Assembly (NCBI RefSeq): GCF_000340435.2 | Contig: NZ_CP011883.2 | Location: forward strand, 1,658,687 to 1,722,686 | DNA from: Mycobacterium haemophilum DSM 44634 | GTDB lineage: Bacteria; Actinomycetota; Actinomycetes; Mycobacteriales; Mycobacteriaceae | Direction: 5' to 3' | Length of the DNA: 64,000 nt | Part shown: piece after piece, positions 49,652 to 57,790 of the stretch | Numbering within the stretch: the first letter of the stretch is position 1 | Layout: each line of letters begins with the position of its first letter | Program-made: the position numbers and the translations under genes | The notes under the pieces: generated by a model | Database searches by the model: none | Seen by the model: only the letters and a program-made list of their open reading frames with translations | What the model was told of the DNA's origin: nothing

Positions 49652-50872
49652 ATGCGGATTCTGGCGGTAACGCGTGCCCACAACGCCGGCGAGACCTTGG
49701 CTGATACCTTGGACTCGCTGGCCACCTTCAGCGACGACATCTACGCGATCGACGACCGCAGCACCGACGACACCGCTGCGATTCTAGCGAACCACGCCGC
49801 GGTCACCAATGTTGTTCGCGCCCGGGCAGATCTGCCGTCCACACCATGGTTGATCCCCGAGTCCACCGGGCTGGAGCTGCTGTACCGGATGGCCGATTTC
49901 TGTCGCCCGGACTGGATGGTGATGGTCGACGCCGACTGGACTTTCCAGATCGACGTCGACATCCGTGAGGTGCTTACGCGCACACCGGACGAGGTAGCGG
50001 CGCTGATGTGTCCGATGGTTTCCCGCTGGGATGACCCGGAATACCCGGACATGGTGCCGGTGATGGGCACCGCCGAGGCGCTGCGCGGGCCGTTTTGGCG
50101 TTGGTACCCGGGTCTGCATGCGGGACCCAAGTTGATGCACAATTTGCACTGGCCGGCCAACATCACCGATCACGGTCGGATAGGGCAGCTGGACGGAATC
50201 CGCTTGACGCACCACGGCTGGTCGACGCTGGAGGAACGGATCTCGCGAGTCAGGCACTACATGCGGCTCGATCCGGATTTTCGGTACAACTTCGGTGTGG
50301 CCTATGATCGATCCCTGTTGTTCGGCTACGCACTCGACGAGGTCAGCCTCCTCAAAGCGGACTACCAGCGGCGGGTACGTGGCGACTTCGACTGGATCGA
50401 GCCGTGTGCGCGGTTACCGATCGAGGCGGAGCCACGCGCGATTGGCCGCGGATACGGACCCCGCGCGGACGGTTTCCATCCCGGCGTCGACTTCGCCGCT
50501 GACCCCGGCAGCCCGATCTACGCCGTCATATCCGGAACTGTTTGCTGCGCAAGCGATGTCGATCACCGTTACTCGGTGATCATCTCGAACGGCGATACCG
50601 AAATCCGCTACGTGTTTCGGCCTGGTGACGACAGACAAATCGCACTTGGTGATCGAATCAGTGCGGGAACCCGGATCGGCAGCCTCGGTGCGGAAGACCA
50701 CTCAACAGACGGTTACCTGCATTTCGAGACGCGGGTTCGGCGCGCACACGTCAATCCGCTGCGCTATCTGGGCAACATGGGGCTGCGGCCCTGGCCGCCG
50801 CCGGGGCGGCTACGCGCGGTATCGGGCAGCTACCCGCCCGCCACACCATGCACAATCACCGCCGACGAGTAA
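49652..50872 (+). CDS. Family-2 glycosyltransferase fused to a degenerate M23 peptidase domain
   Basis: A 406-residue two-domain protein. Residues 1-~260 are a GT-A fold: MRILAVTRAHNAGETLADTL, AIDDRSTDDTAAILANHA, and VMVDADWTFQ with D-x-D. Residues ~270-380 are a lysostaphin-like M23/LytM domain: ADGFHPGVDFAADPGSPIYA (H-x-x-x-D zinc ligands), GTVCCASDVDHRYSVIISNG, and STDGYLHFETR. The last motif normally reads H-x-H; here the first His is Tyr, and the R-Y-V-F in place of Y-x-H-L loses another active-site His. The peptidase half is therefore probably a binding domain. No signal peptide. Follows the methyltransferase by 26 bases. Confidence 0.82.
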   Translation: MRILAVTRAHNAGETLADTLDSLATFSDDIYAIDDRSTDDTAAILANHAAVTNVVRARADLPSTPWLIPESTGLELLYRMADFCRPDWMVMVDADWTFQIDVDIREVLTRTPDEVAALMCPMVSRWDDPEYPDMVPVMGTAEALRGPFWRWYPGLHAGPKLMHNLHWPANITDHGRIGQLDGIRLTHHGWSTLEERISRVRHYMRLDPDFRYNFGVAYDRSLLFGYALDEVSLLKADYQRRVRGDFDWIEPCARLPIEAEPRAIGRGYGPRADGFHPGVDFAADPGSPIYAVISGTVCCASDVDHRYSVIISNGDTEIRYVFRPGDDRQIALGDRISAGTRIGSLGAEDHSTDGYLHFETRVRRAHVNPLRYLGNMGLRPWPPPGRLRAVSGSYPPATPCTITADE

Positions 50873-51974
50873 TCTTGGGCGACCTCAGCGCGGCGCGTTG
50901 GGCTGTTCGTTGGCAAGCCTCGATCTGTTCCAGCAGACTGTGGCCGGCCCGGACCGTCGAGCGGACCTCCTGCAGCAGTTTGGCGGGATGCTGCAGATCC
51001 ATGTCGTGCAGTCCTTCGTAGTGGTCGATGCCGAAGCCCACCGTCTCGATACCGATTCCGAACGGCAGGGTCAGAGTTCGCAGCGCGTCAAAGTGCTGAT
51101 AGGGGACGAACGGCTGACCGGTCACCAGTAGACAATTTGATTGCTGGATATCCAGTGTCCGCGCGGTAAAGGTGAAGGTATCCGCGGAGGTGGCGCGGCG
51201 GTTGTTTGGGTCCGGCGACGGTGCCTCGATCAGTGTGATGGGAAGCCCGAGGTCATTGCTGTCTTCGCCGAAACGCCAGACCATCTGGCCCAGATGCGGG
51301 TCGCCGACCCGTTGCCGCCCATGCCGTACCACTTCGCGAGTATCCATCCCGAACGCGTCGGCCGCAGCGGCCGCCAGCAGATCGAATTCGGTACGTGCGC
51401 CTGGCGCGCAGGACGCGACCGCGTCGTCTTCGGACGGCAACAGCCGTCGAGAAGCGGCGGCCAGCACGATATGACCGACGCGATTCTCCGCAGCTAGGTC
51501 CCGCGCCCACCGGGCCCGAAGCATGTTCGAGTAACGTCCGGCACCGATCACCAGCATGTAATCGAATGTTTTTTCAGTGGGCCATGATTCATCTGTAAGG
51601 CCCAGCTGTTGCGCCAGCGTCGTAATCGTGTCCAGTTGCCCGTCCGACAGGTCTAGACGGGGGATCATCCACCGTGCCCCGCCGTCGGCGTCTTGGCAGC
51701 GCACCTGCTCCCCGCTCCGACGTGCCCTCGTCCGGCCCCGGTAATCCCATACCCCGCTGAACTCGTCCAGGGCGGCCAACCGGGCTGCCAGATCGTCGTG
51801 CCGCGGGAAAACTCCGCCGAACATCGCAACCAACTGAGTCAGCGCGTTATGCCCACTCCACGCGTCAACCTCCCCGCGCAGCGACGTCAAAAACTCACCA
51901 TCCAACTCGCCGCCACGCATCGACACCTCAGCCGGACCGTTCACTTCAATTTCTTTACTCCCTGAACGCGCCAT
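50856..51974 (-). CDS. Conserved hypothetical protein, possibly DUF218/YdcF-like Rossmann
   Basis: About 372 residues from ATG 51974 (MARSGSKEIEVNGPAEVSMR); ATG 51920 is an alternative. Residues ~165-350 have a Rossmann-like layout: FDYMLVIGAGRYSNMLRARW, GHIVLAAASRRLLPSEDDA, then RRATSADTFTFTARTLDIQQ and SNCLLVTGQPFVPYQHFDAL. The N-T-x-x-N and LVTS-x-FH-x-P pattern of DUF218 proteins is loosely matched, so this is tentative. Convergent with the glycosyltransferase with a 17-base overlap; next to a sugar epimerase, it could belong to polysaccharide synthesis (inference). Confidence 0.6.
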   Translation of the reverse strand: MARSGSKEIEVNGPAEVSMRGGELDGEFLTSLRGEVDAWSGHNALTQLVAMFGGVFPRHDDLAARLAALDEFSGVWDYRGRTRARRSGEQVRCQDADGGARWMIPRLDLSDGQLDTITTLAQQLGLTDESWPTEKTFDYMLVIGAGRYSNMLRARWARDLAAENRVGHIVLAAASRRLLPSEDDAVASCAPGARTEFDLLAAAAADAFGMDTREVVRHGRQRVGDPHLGQMVWRFGEDSNDLGLPITLIEAPSPDPNNRRATSADTFTFTARTLDIQQSNCLLVTGQPFVPYQHFDALRTLTLPFGIGIETVGFGIDHYEGLHDMDLQHPAKLLQEVRSTVRAGHSLLEQIEACQRTAQRAALRSPKITRRR

Positions 51975-52066
51975 AACGCCCGCCGCTTGTGGAATGCAAC
52001 CTTTCACAGCCTAACTGCGGCAACTGGGCTAAGACGTGCTTTTCCGGAGACCCGTAATCGCGGGGA

Positions 52067-53050
52067 TCACCGGGGAGACAAGACGCCGCTGAACCCGTCT
52101 TGCTCATAGGCGTATTGCGGCTGATCCTTCGCCCATTCGATATAGCGGTCGATGCCTTCCCAGATATCGACCTCGGGCTTGAATCCGATGCTCTTTGCGA
52201 GATCGATGTTGGCCGGGAAGCGAGCGACTTCACCGGGGCGTGCGTCACGACGTGCGATCTTGGCGTCGAACTTTCCGGCGATGTACTCGGCGATGTCCTT
52301 CACCCGGGTGTTTTTGCCGCTCGCGAAATTGATCGCCTGTCCGCGAAGCGCGGTGTTTTGCAACACAAGGTTGTATGCATGGACGATATCGCTTACGTAC
52401 AGATAGTCGCGTGTTGCCGAACCGTCGCCGAAGACCGTGAGGTTTTCGCCGTTGATGGCCTGACGGACGAGTCGTGGAATCAGCGCACCAAATCGCCCGG
52501 TTTTCTGGCGCACCCCAAAGATGTTGAATGGCCGAACAATCGTGACGTCAAGACCATAGGAGCGGTAGTAGGAGTAGCACAACCGATCGGCCGCTGCCTT
52601 AGAGGCGCCGTAGGGGCTGTTCGGTTTCAGCTCCGCTCTCTCGTCAAGAAGCTCGCCTTCCTTCAGATTGTGTCCGTCGCCGTACACTTCGCAGCTCGAC
52701 ACGTAGATCAACCGGTTCTTGTAGCGCCGTACCGCTTCTAACACACGGTAGGTGCCCATGACGTTGGTTTCGAGAAAGCTCTCTGGATCACCGAGGGACT
52801 GGTCGACGTTGATATTGGCGGCCAGATGAAAAACGACGTGGTGCTCGCGCACCGCGCGATAGACCGTTTCTCCATCGGTCACCGAACCCGAGATAAAGGC
52901 CGCTCGCTCGTGCGAGCGAAAGTCATTCGTGTTTCGGATCGCACTCTTCGATGACGTATTCAGGACAGTGACCCAATGCCCGTCGGCCAGTAGCGACTCG
53001 GATAGATGACTTCCCTGAAAGCCTGCGCCCCCCGTGACAAGTATTTCCAT
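52067..53050 (-). CDS. NAD-dependent sugar-nucleotide epimerase/dehydratase (extended SDR)
   Basis: A 327-residue protein, MEILVTGGAGFQGSHLSESL with the G-x-x-G-x-x-G nucleotide motif, VVFHLAANINVDQSLGDPES, the catalytic SSCEVYGDGHNLKEGELLDE and YGASKAAADRLCYSYYRSYG (Y-x-x-x-K). It most resembles UDP-glucose 4-epimerase or UDP-glucuronate decarboxylase type enzymes and would provide activated sugars. I prefer the ATG at 53050 over 53074 because it begins directly with the Rossmann strand. Confidence 0.9.
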   Translation of the reverse strand: MEILVTGGAGFQGSHLSESLLADGHWVTVLNTSSKSAIRNTNDFRSHERAAFISGSVTDGETVYRAVREHHVVFHLAANINVDQSLGDPESFLETNVMGTYRVLEAVRRYKNRLIYVSSCEVYGDGHNLKEGELLDERAELKPNSPYGASKAAADRLCYSYYRSYGLDVTIVRPFNIFGVRQKTGRFGALIPRLVRQAINGENLTVFGDGSATRDYLYVSDIVHAYNLVLQNTALRGQAINFASGKNTRVKDIAEYIAGKFDAKIARRDARPGEVARFPANIDLAKSIGFKPEVDIWEGIDRYIEWAKDQPQYAYEQDGFSGVLSPR

Positions 53051-53158
53051 CTGGGTTCGCCCCTTGCGTGTCATCCGTAAGGCATGAGCTTAATCGATGC
53101 TCGCGGTCAAGTCAGCGATCCGACTTGATAGCAGTGAAGAAGACGAGGCTCGGTCGCT

Positions 53159-53548
53159 GTGCGTGCGGACACGCTGGGCCTGGCCGTGCCGTTTGTGGTC
53201 GTTGCAGGAGGCTCTCATGGTGTCAGGCCGAAGCTAGTCGCGGTGGCGGCTGGCGGCTGGCGCAGTGGAGCGACCGGCGCGGACGGGAACGCCGCCCGCC
53301 AAGCCCGCATCAACGCTGCTGCCGGCGACCGTGACCCTATCCAGGCGGCCGTGCGCACATTACGGTTCGACACCCAGATCGACACCCAACCGTTGATACC
53401 CGAAACCGCCGCAGCTCCAAATGATCCCGCAAGCACGACGGCATCGCGACTGTCGCCGCGTCGTGTCGCGGCATACCTGGCTAAATACGTCACCAAATCC
53501 CACGCCTTCGGTAGGAGCGCAGTTATTGGTCGCTGGGGGATACGGTGA
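53159..53548 (+). pseudogene. RepSA-type plasmid/ICE replication initiator relic
   Basis: The frame contains AAAGDRDPIQAAVRTLRFDT, DPASTTASRLSPRRVAAYLA and KYVTKSHAFG. Actinobacterial Rep proteins of pSAM2/pIJ101 type have VAGYLAKYATK-(S/A)-T-E as a conserved motif, matched here by VAAYLAKYVTKS. The rest of the ~450-residue protein is missing. It suggests a former integrated plasmid or ICE near this boundary of conserved synteny. Confidence 0.6.
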
Positions 53549-53645
53549 CGTTGCGTGGCTATGCTCGGCCGACGAGACTAGCCGTGCCTGGCTAGGCAAA
53601 ACAGTGCGCGCCTACCAGATCCGGTCAGACGACGGCAGTTGATCG

Positions 53646-54651
53646 TTGGGTGATTGCGGCAGGGGCGTTTTGAGCATGGGAGGCTGGCGAATAGGCGAGC
53701 GCTATGGCGGATCGGTGGACGGTGCGTGGCGCACGATCACCTGGTCGCATTATGAACACCAAATCTTGATTGCGGGCCGGGAGCTAAACTACGTCGACAT
53801 CGGCTGGCTTGGCCCACCGGTGGTGCTGCTGCACGGCCACGGCTCAACGTGGCAATACTGGCTAGACGTGATCGCCCTGTTGTGTCAGCGGCGCCGGGTC
53901 ATCGCGCTGGACCTGCCGGGCTTTGGAGCATCGAGGGCACATCCTTGGCGCACCGTGTCGATGGCGGGCATCGTCGCGACCATTGTGGAATTTTTGGATC
54001 GTCTCGACGTCGCCAAGTGCGACCTCGTTGGCCATTCGATGGGTTCTATTTTCGCTCTAGGTGGCCGTCGCCGACCCGAATCGGATTCGGACTCTGACCC
54101 TTGCGGGTGGTCCGGCGTTGTCGATTGTGTCGATGTTTCAGCATCCGATCCGCACTGCGTGACAGTACCCGCGGCTTGCGCTCACCGTGATCGGGGACAT
54201 GATTACCGCGGGTTTGCCGCTTCCTGAGTTCGTGTTGCGTGGGGTGTCCCGCTACCCGTGGTTGCGCAAAATTGCGTTCGGTGCCTACGTGGCGCGGCCG
54301 GAGCTGCTGGCGCCCGATTTATGCACGCAATTGACGAAGGGGGTGGGTGCGCCGGCTTACTTCCATGTCCCTGTCAAGGCGCGCCGCTATCAACCGGCGC
54401 CCTTGGAGTTGATCAGATGCCCAGTCATGCTCGTCAACGGACGTGACGACAACTTCGTGCCCCCGGCAGACGTCGAGGCTTTCACGGCCCGGCTGCCTGA
54501 TGCCCGCCGCCACACCATCGATGGCGCCGGGCACTTGGTCACCGTCGAATACCCGGTCATATTTGCCGAGTTGTTCATCGACTTCACCTGCCAGTCGAAC
54601 TGCGGCCCACCGGATCCCGCCGCGAGCCTGCCGCCGGCGATCGGTGACTGA
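53646..54651 (+). pseudogene. Alpha/beta-hydrolase gene with frameshift and nonsense mutation
   Basis: The 5' part encodes REL NYVDIGWLGPPVVLLHGHGS and DLVGHSMGSIFAL with the nucleophile GHSMG. At about 54060 the frame shifts; AVADPNRIRTLTLAGGPALS continues in the next frame, hits a TGA (GCG-TGA-CAG near 54161), and the remainder (VIGDMITAGLPLPEFVLRGV ... INGRDDNFVPPADVEAF, and catalytic His in IDGAGHLVTVE) runs to 54651. All catalytic elements are recognisable, so inactivation looks recent. Confidence 0.75.
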
Positions 54652-54722
54652 CCGCGGTGGTGCGACGTGATTTAGCGCACGGTTATTGGCGGCGCAACGC
54701 GACGGCGGACTAAGGTCCCGGA

Positions 54723-55505
54723 GTGTTGGTTTCCCACTTGGTTACGATCGGCCTGGCCGGGTTCGGCGCTGGCGCGATTAATGCGCTCGTCGGATCTGGC
54801 ACTCTGATCACCTTCCCAACACTGGTCGCCCTTGGTTTTCCACCGGTCACGTCGACCATGTCGAACGCGGTCGGTCTGGTGGCTGGTGGTGTATCGGCTA
54901 CCTGGGGCTATCGCGCCGAGCTGCGCGGTCAGTGGAATCGGTTGCGCTGGCAGATCCCGGCATCGTTGATCGGCGCGGCGCTGGGTGCGTTTCTGCTGCT
55001 GCACCTGCCTGAGAAGGTGTTCACCGCGATCGTTCCGGTGCTTCTCGTGCTGGCTTTGGTGCTGGTGGTGGTCGGGCCGCGGATTCAGTCCTGGGCGCGG
55101 CGTCGGGCCGAGGAAGCCGGCCGCCGCGCCGAACACATCACACCGGCACGGATGGCTGTGCTGGCGCTCGGTACCTTCGCTGTCGGTGTCTACGGTGGCT
55201 ACTTCACTGCCGCCCAGGGCATCTTGCTGGTCGGCATGATGGGTGTATTGCTGCCGGAGTCGGTGCAGCGGATGAATGCAGCGAAGAACCTTTTGGCGCT
55301 GTTAGTGAATACTGTTGCGGCAGTTGGCTATACGCTGGTGGCCTTCGACCGGATCAGCTGGTCGGCGGCCGGCCTGATCGCGGCAGGCTCGCTGGTCGGG
55401 GGATCGGTTGGGGCCCGTTACGCGCGCCGGCTGCCGCCGAATGCATTGCGTGCCGCCATCGTGGCGGTCGGCCTAATCGGGCTGGTTCGCCTGCTCGCGG
55501 TATAG
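54723..55505 (+). CDS. TSUP/TauE-SafE family sulfite/anion permease
   Basis: A 260-residue membrane protein with about eight helices: GTG start, VLVSHLVTIGLAGFGAGAIN then ALVGSGTLITFPTLVALGFP (the conserved G-x-G-G-x-x-x-x-P of the first repeat, here SGTLITFP), AVGLVAGGVSATWGYRAELR, the second repeat GTFAVGVYGGYFTAAQGILL, and VGGSVGARYARRLPPNALRA. Matches Rv2639c of M. tuberculosis by position and type. Likely exporter of sulfite, sulfonates or similar anions. Confidence 0.88.
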   Translation: MLVSHLVTIGLAGFGAGAINALVGSGTLITFPTLVALGFPPVTSTMSNAVGLVAGGVSATWGYRAELRGQWNRLRWQIPASLIGAALGAFLLLHLPEKVFTAIVPVLLVLALVLVVVGPRIQSWARRRAEEAGRRAEHITPARMAVLALGTFAVGVYGGYFTAAQGILLVGMMGVLLPESVQRMNAAKNLLALLVNTVAAVGYTLVAFDRISWSAAGLIAAGSLVGGSVGARYARRLPPNALRAAIVAVGLIGLVRLLAV

Positions 55506-55687
55506 CGCTGGGCTAAATCCCAAAGTGGGGAATTAGCACCGGGGTCGGTGCCGGCGGGGGAGACTGTTGGTCGGGACGATGAGACTCGGCTTAGGGCTAG
55601 GTTACAACGCGACTCGGGCGGATAGTGATCGCCAGCGCAATTTCCAGCGCCACCACCAGCCGAACTGTCCGGTCGCGGGCGCTCGCG
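55506..55687. other. Intergenic between convergent genes
   Basis: About 180 bases without a gene. A purine-rich CGGCGGGGGAGACTG near 55550 is the main feature. Confidence 0.4.
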
Positions 55688-56125
55688 TCACCGGCTGGCC
55701 GTGGTTGCCGCGAGTGCGGCGTCCGCGGTCGGGAAAATGGGCAGCACGCCGCTGAGCTCACATGCTTCGACGATTCGAGTCACGATCGGCTGGCGACTCA
55801 CCAGACGCAGTTCGATACCGCGACGGCGACACCGAGTCCCCTGGTCGGCCAGTACGGCGAACGCGCAGCAGGCCATGAAATCCAGGCCGCTGACGTCGAC
55901 AACGAAGGGTCCCGGCGGCGCGACGACGGAGGCCGCCTCGTCGACCAGCTGGCGCCAGGTGTGTTCGTTGCACGCGTCGACCTCGCCGCCCGCGTTGATC
56001 AGCACCGCCGGGCCGCTGCGATCGGTGGTCGCCCTGAGCGTGCTCTGCGGATCCCCTAACTCGTAAACGAGCCGTGTGCTGAGCATCAAGTGGGTGGAGC
56101 ACGGATCTGTCGTGAGAGAACGCAT
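55688..56125 (-). CDS. STAS-domain anti-sigma factor antagonist (Rv2638-like)
   Basis: A 145-residue protein, from MRSLTTDPCSTHLMLSTRLV; the STAS domain begins about AVLINAGGEVDACNEHTWRQ and includes FVVDVSGLDFMACCAFAVLA. The usual phosphorylated Ser in D-x-S-G-(L/V)-x-F-(L/M)-(D/S)-S is replaced by M-A-C, as in many mycobacterial anti-anti-sigma homologues, so it may not respond to phosphorylation. Same position as Rv2638. Confidence 0.88.
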   Translation of the reverse strand: MRSLTTDPCSTHLMLSTRLVYELGDPQSTLRATTDRSGPAVLINAGGEVDACNEHTWRQLVDEAASVVAPPGPFVVDVSGLDFMACCAFAVLADQGTRCRRRGIELRLVSRQPIVTRIVEACELSGVLPIFPTADAALAATTASR

Positions 56126-56387
56126 GATGGATTTCCTAATCAACTGGCGCTGAAACGCCAGGATGGACGCCCGCCCTGGTGTCTAAAGACAGACTTCTCG
56201 CCAATTCGATGCTTTCATTTCTATAACGAGACAGGGCGGTCTGTCTATGTCGGCGTGCTGTGAGTACGCGAGGATCGCGCTGACTAGCGTTGACGCTACG
56301 GCTGTCGCCCGGGTTCGCGAGCGGATCGTGAACGCGGCGTAGTGGCACTGCACGCACCTGATGCCGAGGCTAGCCTCACGGCGGGCG

Positions 56388-57053
56388 TCAAACGGCTTTA
56401 GGGGCGGTACTGCCGGCTTTGCGGTAGTGCTCCGCCTCGAGTTCGGCGATTGCGCGTGACGTTCGTTCGCGCAGCAAGATTGCGGCGGTGATGCCGACCA
56501 CCACGGCGATGACGAGCGCGATCCAGGAGAACCGCTCCATCCAGCGTTCGGCGGCCATCCCGGCGAAGTAAACCAGGGCGGTAGTGCCGCCCGCCCAACA
56601 GATGGCGCCCGAAACGTTGGCAGTTAGGAAGCGCGGGTAGTGCATTTTCAACGCTCCCGCCAGCGGCCCGGCGAGTATCCGCAGCAGTGCAATGAAACGA
56701 CCGAAGAAGACTGCCCGAGCGCCCCAGCGGTTAAACAATCGTTCAGCCAGCGCGACATGTCCGGGACCGAAGTGCTTCGGAAACCGCCGGCCAAGGCGGT
56801 CAAAGAGCGGCATGCCGAATCGGCGGCCGATGGTGTAGCCGATCGAGTCACCGACCGCTGCGCCAAGCACGGCGGCGACACCGACACCGATCGGGTTGAC
56901 CGCCAGGTCGTGACGCGACGACAACAGCGCCGCACTGACCAGCACGATCTCTCCCGGTAGGGGAACGCCCAGGCTCTCGAGCCCGACCACACCGCCGACC
57001 AGCAGGTAGACCGCGAGCGGCGGGATCGACTGCAGCAGGGCTTCCACGTCCAT
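56388..57053 (-). CDS. dedA: DedA family membrane protein
   Basis: A 221-residue membrane protein, MDVEALLQSIPPLAVYLLVG, with the DedA signatures PLPGEIVLVSAALLSSRHDL, GAAVGDSIGYTIGRRFGMPL and FFGRFIALLRILAGPLAGAL (F-x-R-F-x-P/A-x-x-R). DedA proteins are lipid/undecaprenyl-phosphate flippase-like and affect membrane homeostasis. Equivalent to Rv2637. An IS3 transposase relic has been inserted just upstream, replacing its native 5' region. Confidence 0.92.
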   Translation of the reverse strand: MDVEALLQSIPPLAVYLLVGGVVGLESLGVPLPGEIVLVSAALLSSRHDLAVNPIGVGVAAVLGAAVGDSIGYTIGRRFGMPLFDRLGRRFPKHFGPGHVALAERLFNRWGARAVFFGRFIALLRILAGPLAGALKMHYPRFLTANVSGAICWAGGTTALVYFAGMAAERWMERFSWIALVIAVVVGITAAILLRERTSRAIAELEAEHYRKAGSTAPKAV

Positions 57054-57139
57054 GCGTCAAGGATGCCTGACCGGGATGCGCGTCGCAGGTTCTTAGCGTC
57101 GAGTGGCGCGTCGCGGTGTTCTGCGGGTGGCATGCTGAC

Positions 57140-57367
57140 GCGGTCCAACCGCTCAGCGTTCTCGCTGCGCAGGCGTTTGAGCTCCTCGAGATCGTCGCGG
57201 GTCAACTCGCCCCGGCCCTCCCGATCCCGGGTCACCCAATTACTCAGAGTGCCCTCATGGATCCCCAGGTCCCGCGCGGCCTGCGCGATTGACTTACCCG
57301 TCTCACGCACGATCCGAACAGCCCCCTCACGGAACTCCCGATCGTTCTTCTTCCGTTTCTCTGACAT
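57140..57367 (-). pseudogene. IS3-family transposase OrfA, 5' relic
   Basis: MSEKRKKNDREFREGAVRIV and RETGKSIAQAARDLGIHEGT, then LSNWVTRDREGRGELT, are the HTH of an IS3-type OrfA; the leucine-zipper start LEELKRLRSENAE follows and then the sequence leaves the family. It is broken about 80 bases before the dedA start. No OrfB is nearby. Confidence 0.75.
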
Positions 57368-57562
57368 CGCTACTCCTTATAGCGGATGCCTCCACGGTCT
57401 CGGGGGGAATGCCACCTGCGAGATCCGCGCTGGGTGGACCATACGATCTGCACCGCGGTCGCCCTGAGGCGGTCTTCACGGTGCGTATGTAGGCCACCAC
57501 CGCACCCTAAGAGCCCGGATTAAGTGCGCAAATTCCGGCCCGACACCGACCGAAACCACAGA
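57368..57562. other. Intergenic near IS relics
   Basis: About 195 bases between two IS3-type relics; no terminal inverted repeats were identified. Confidence 0.3.
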
Positions 57563-57790
57563 TCAGTGGACTACAGCAGAAAAATCGCCGAAAAATGTCC
57601 TAAGTCGGGTTTCTTCGCCCAGCCGCCGACAGTCGTTTCGCTCAGCCACGTATTCGCGGGACACCTCGGCGATCGACCGATTCGACTCGACCCCGAACTT
57701 CGCAACCTTGTCACGAAACTCGGGGCTTGTATTTTGTGTATTTTCTTGACAATTCCACTTGTCCTTTCCGGATCGGACCGTATTTGGTCC
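57563..57790 (-). pseudogene. IS3-family OrfA relic at the 3' end of the diguanylate cyclase gene
   Basis: In one frame SPEFRDKVAKFGVESNRSIA and EVSREY, in another LSETTVGGWAKKPD, and upstream a start-like VELSRKYTKYK: together the N-terminal HTH of an OrfA, with frameshifts. It overlaps and supplies the tail of the cyclase frame. Confidence 0.68.
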
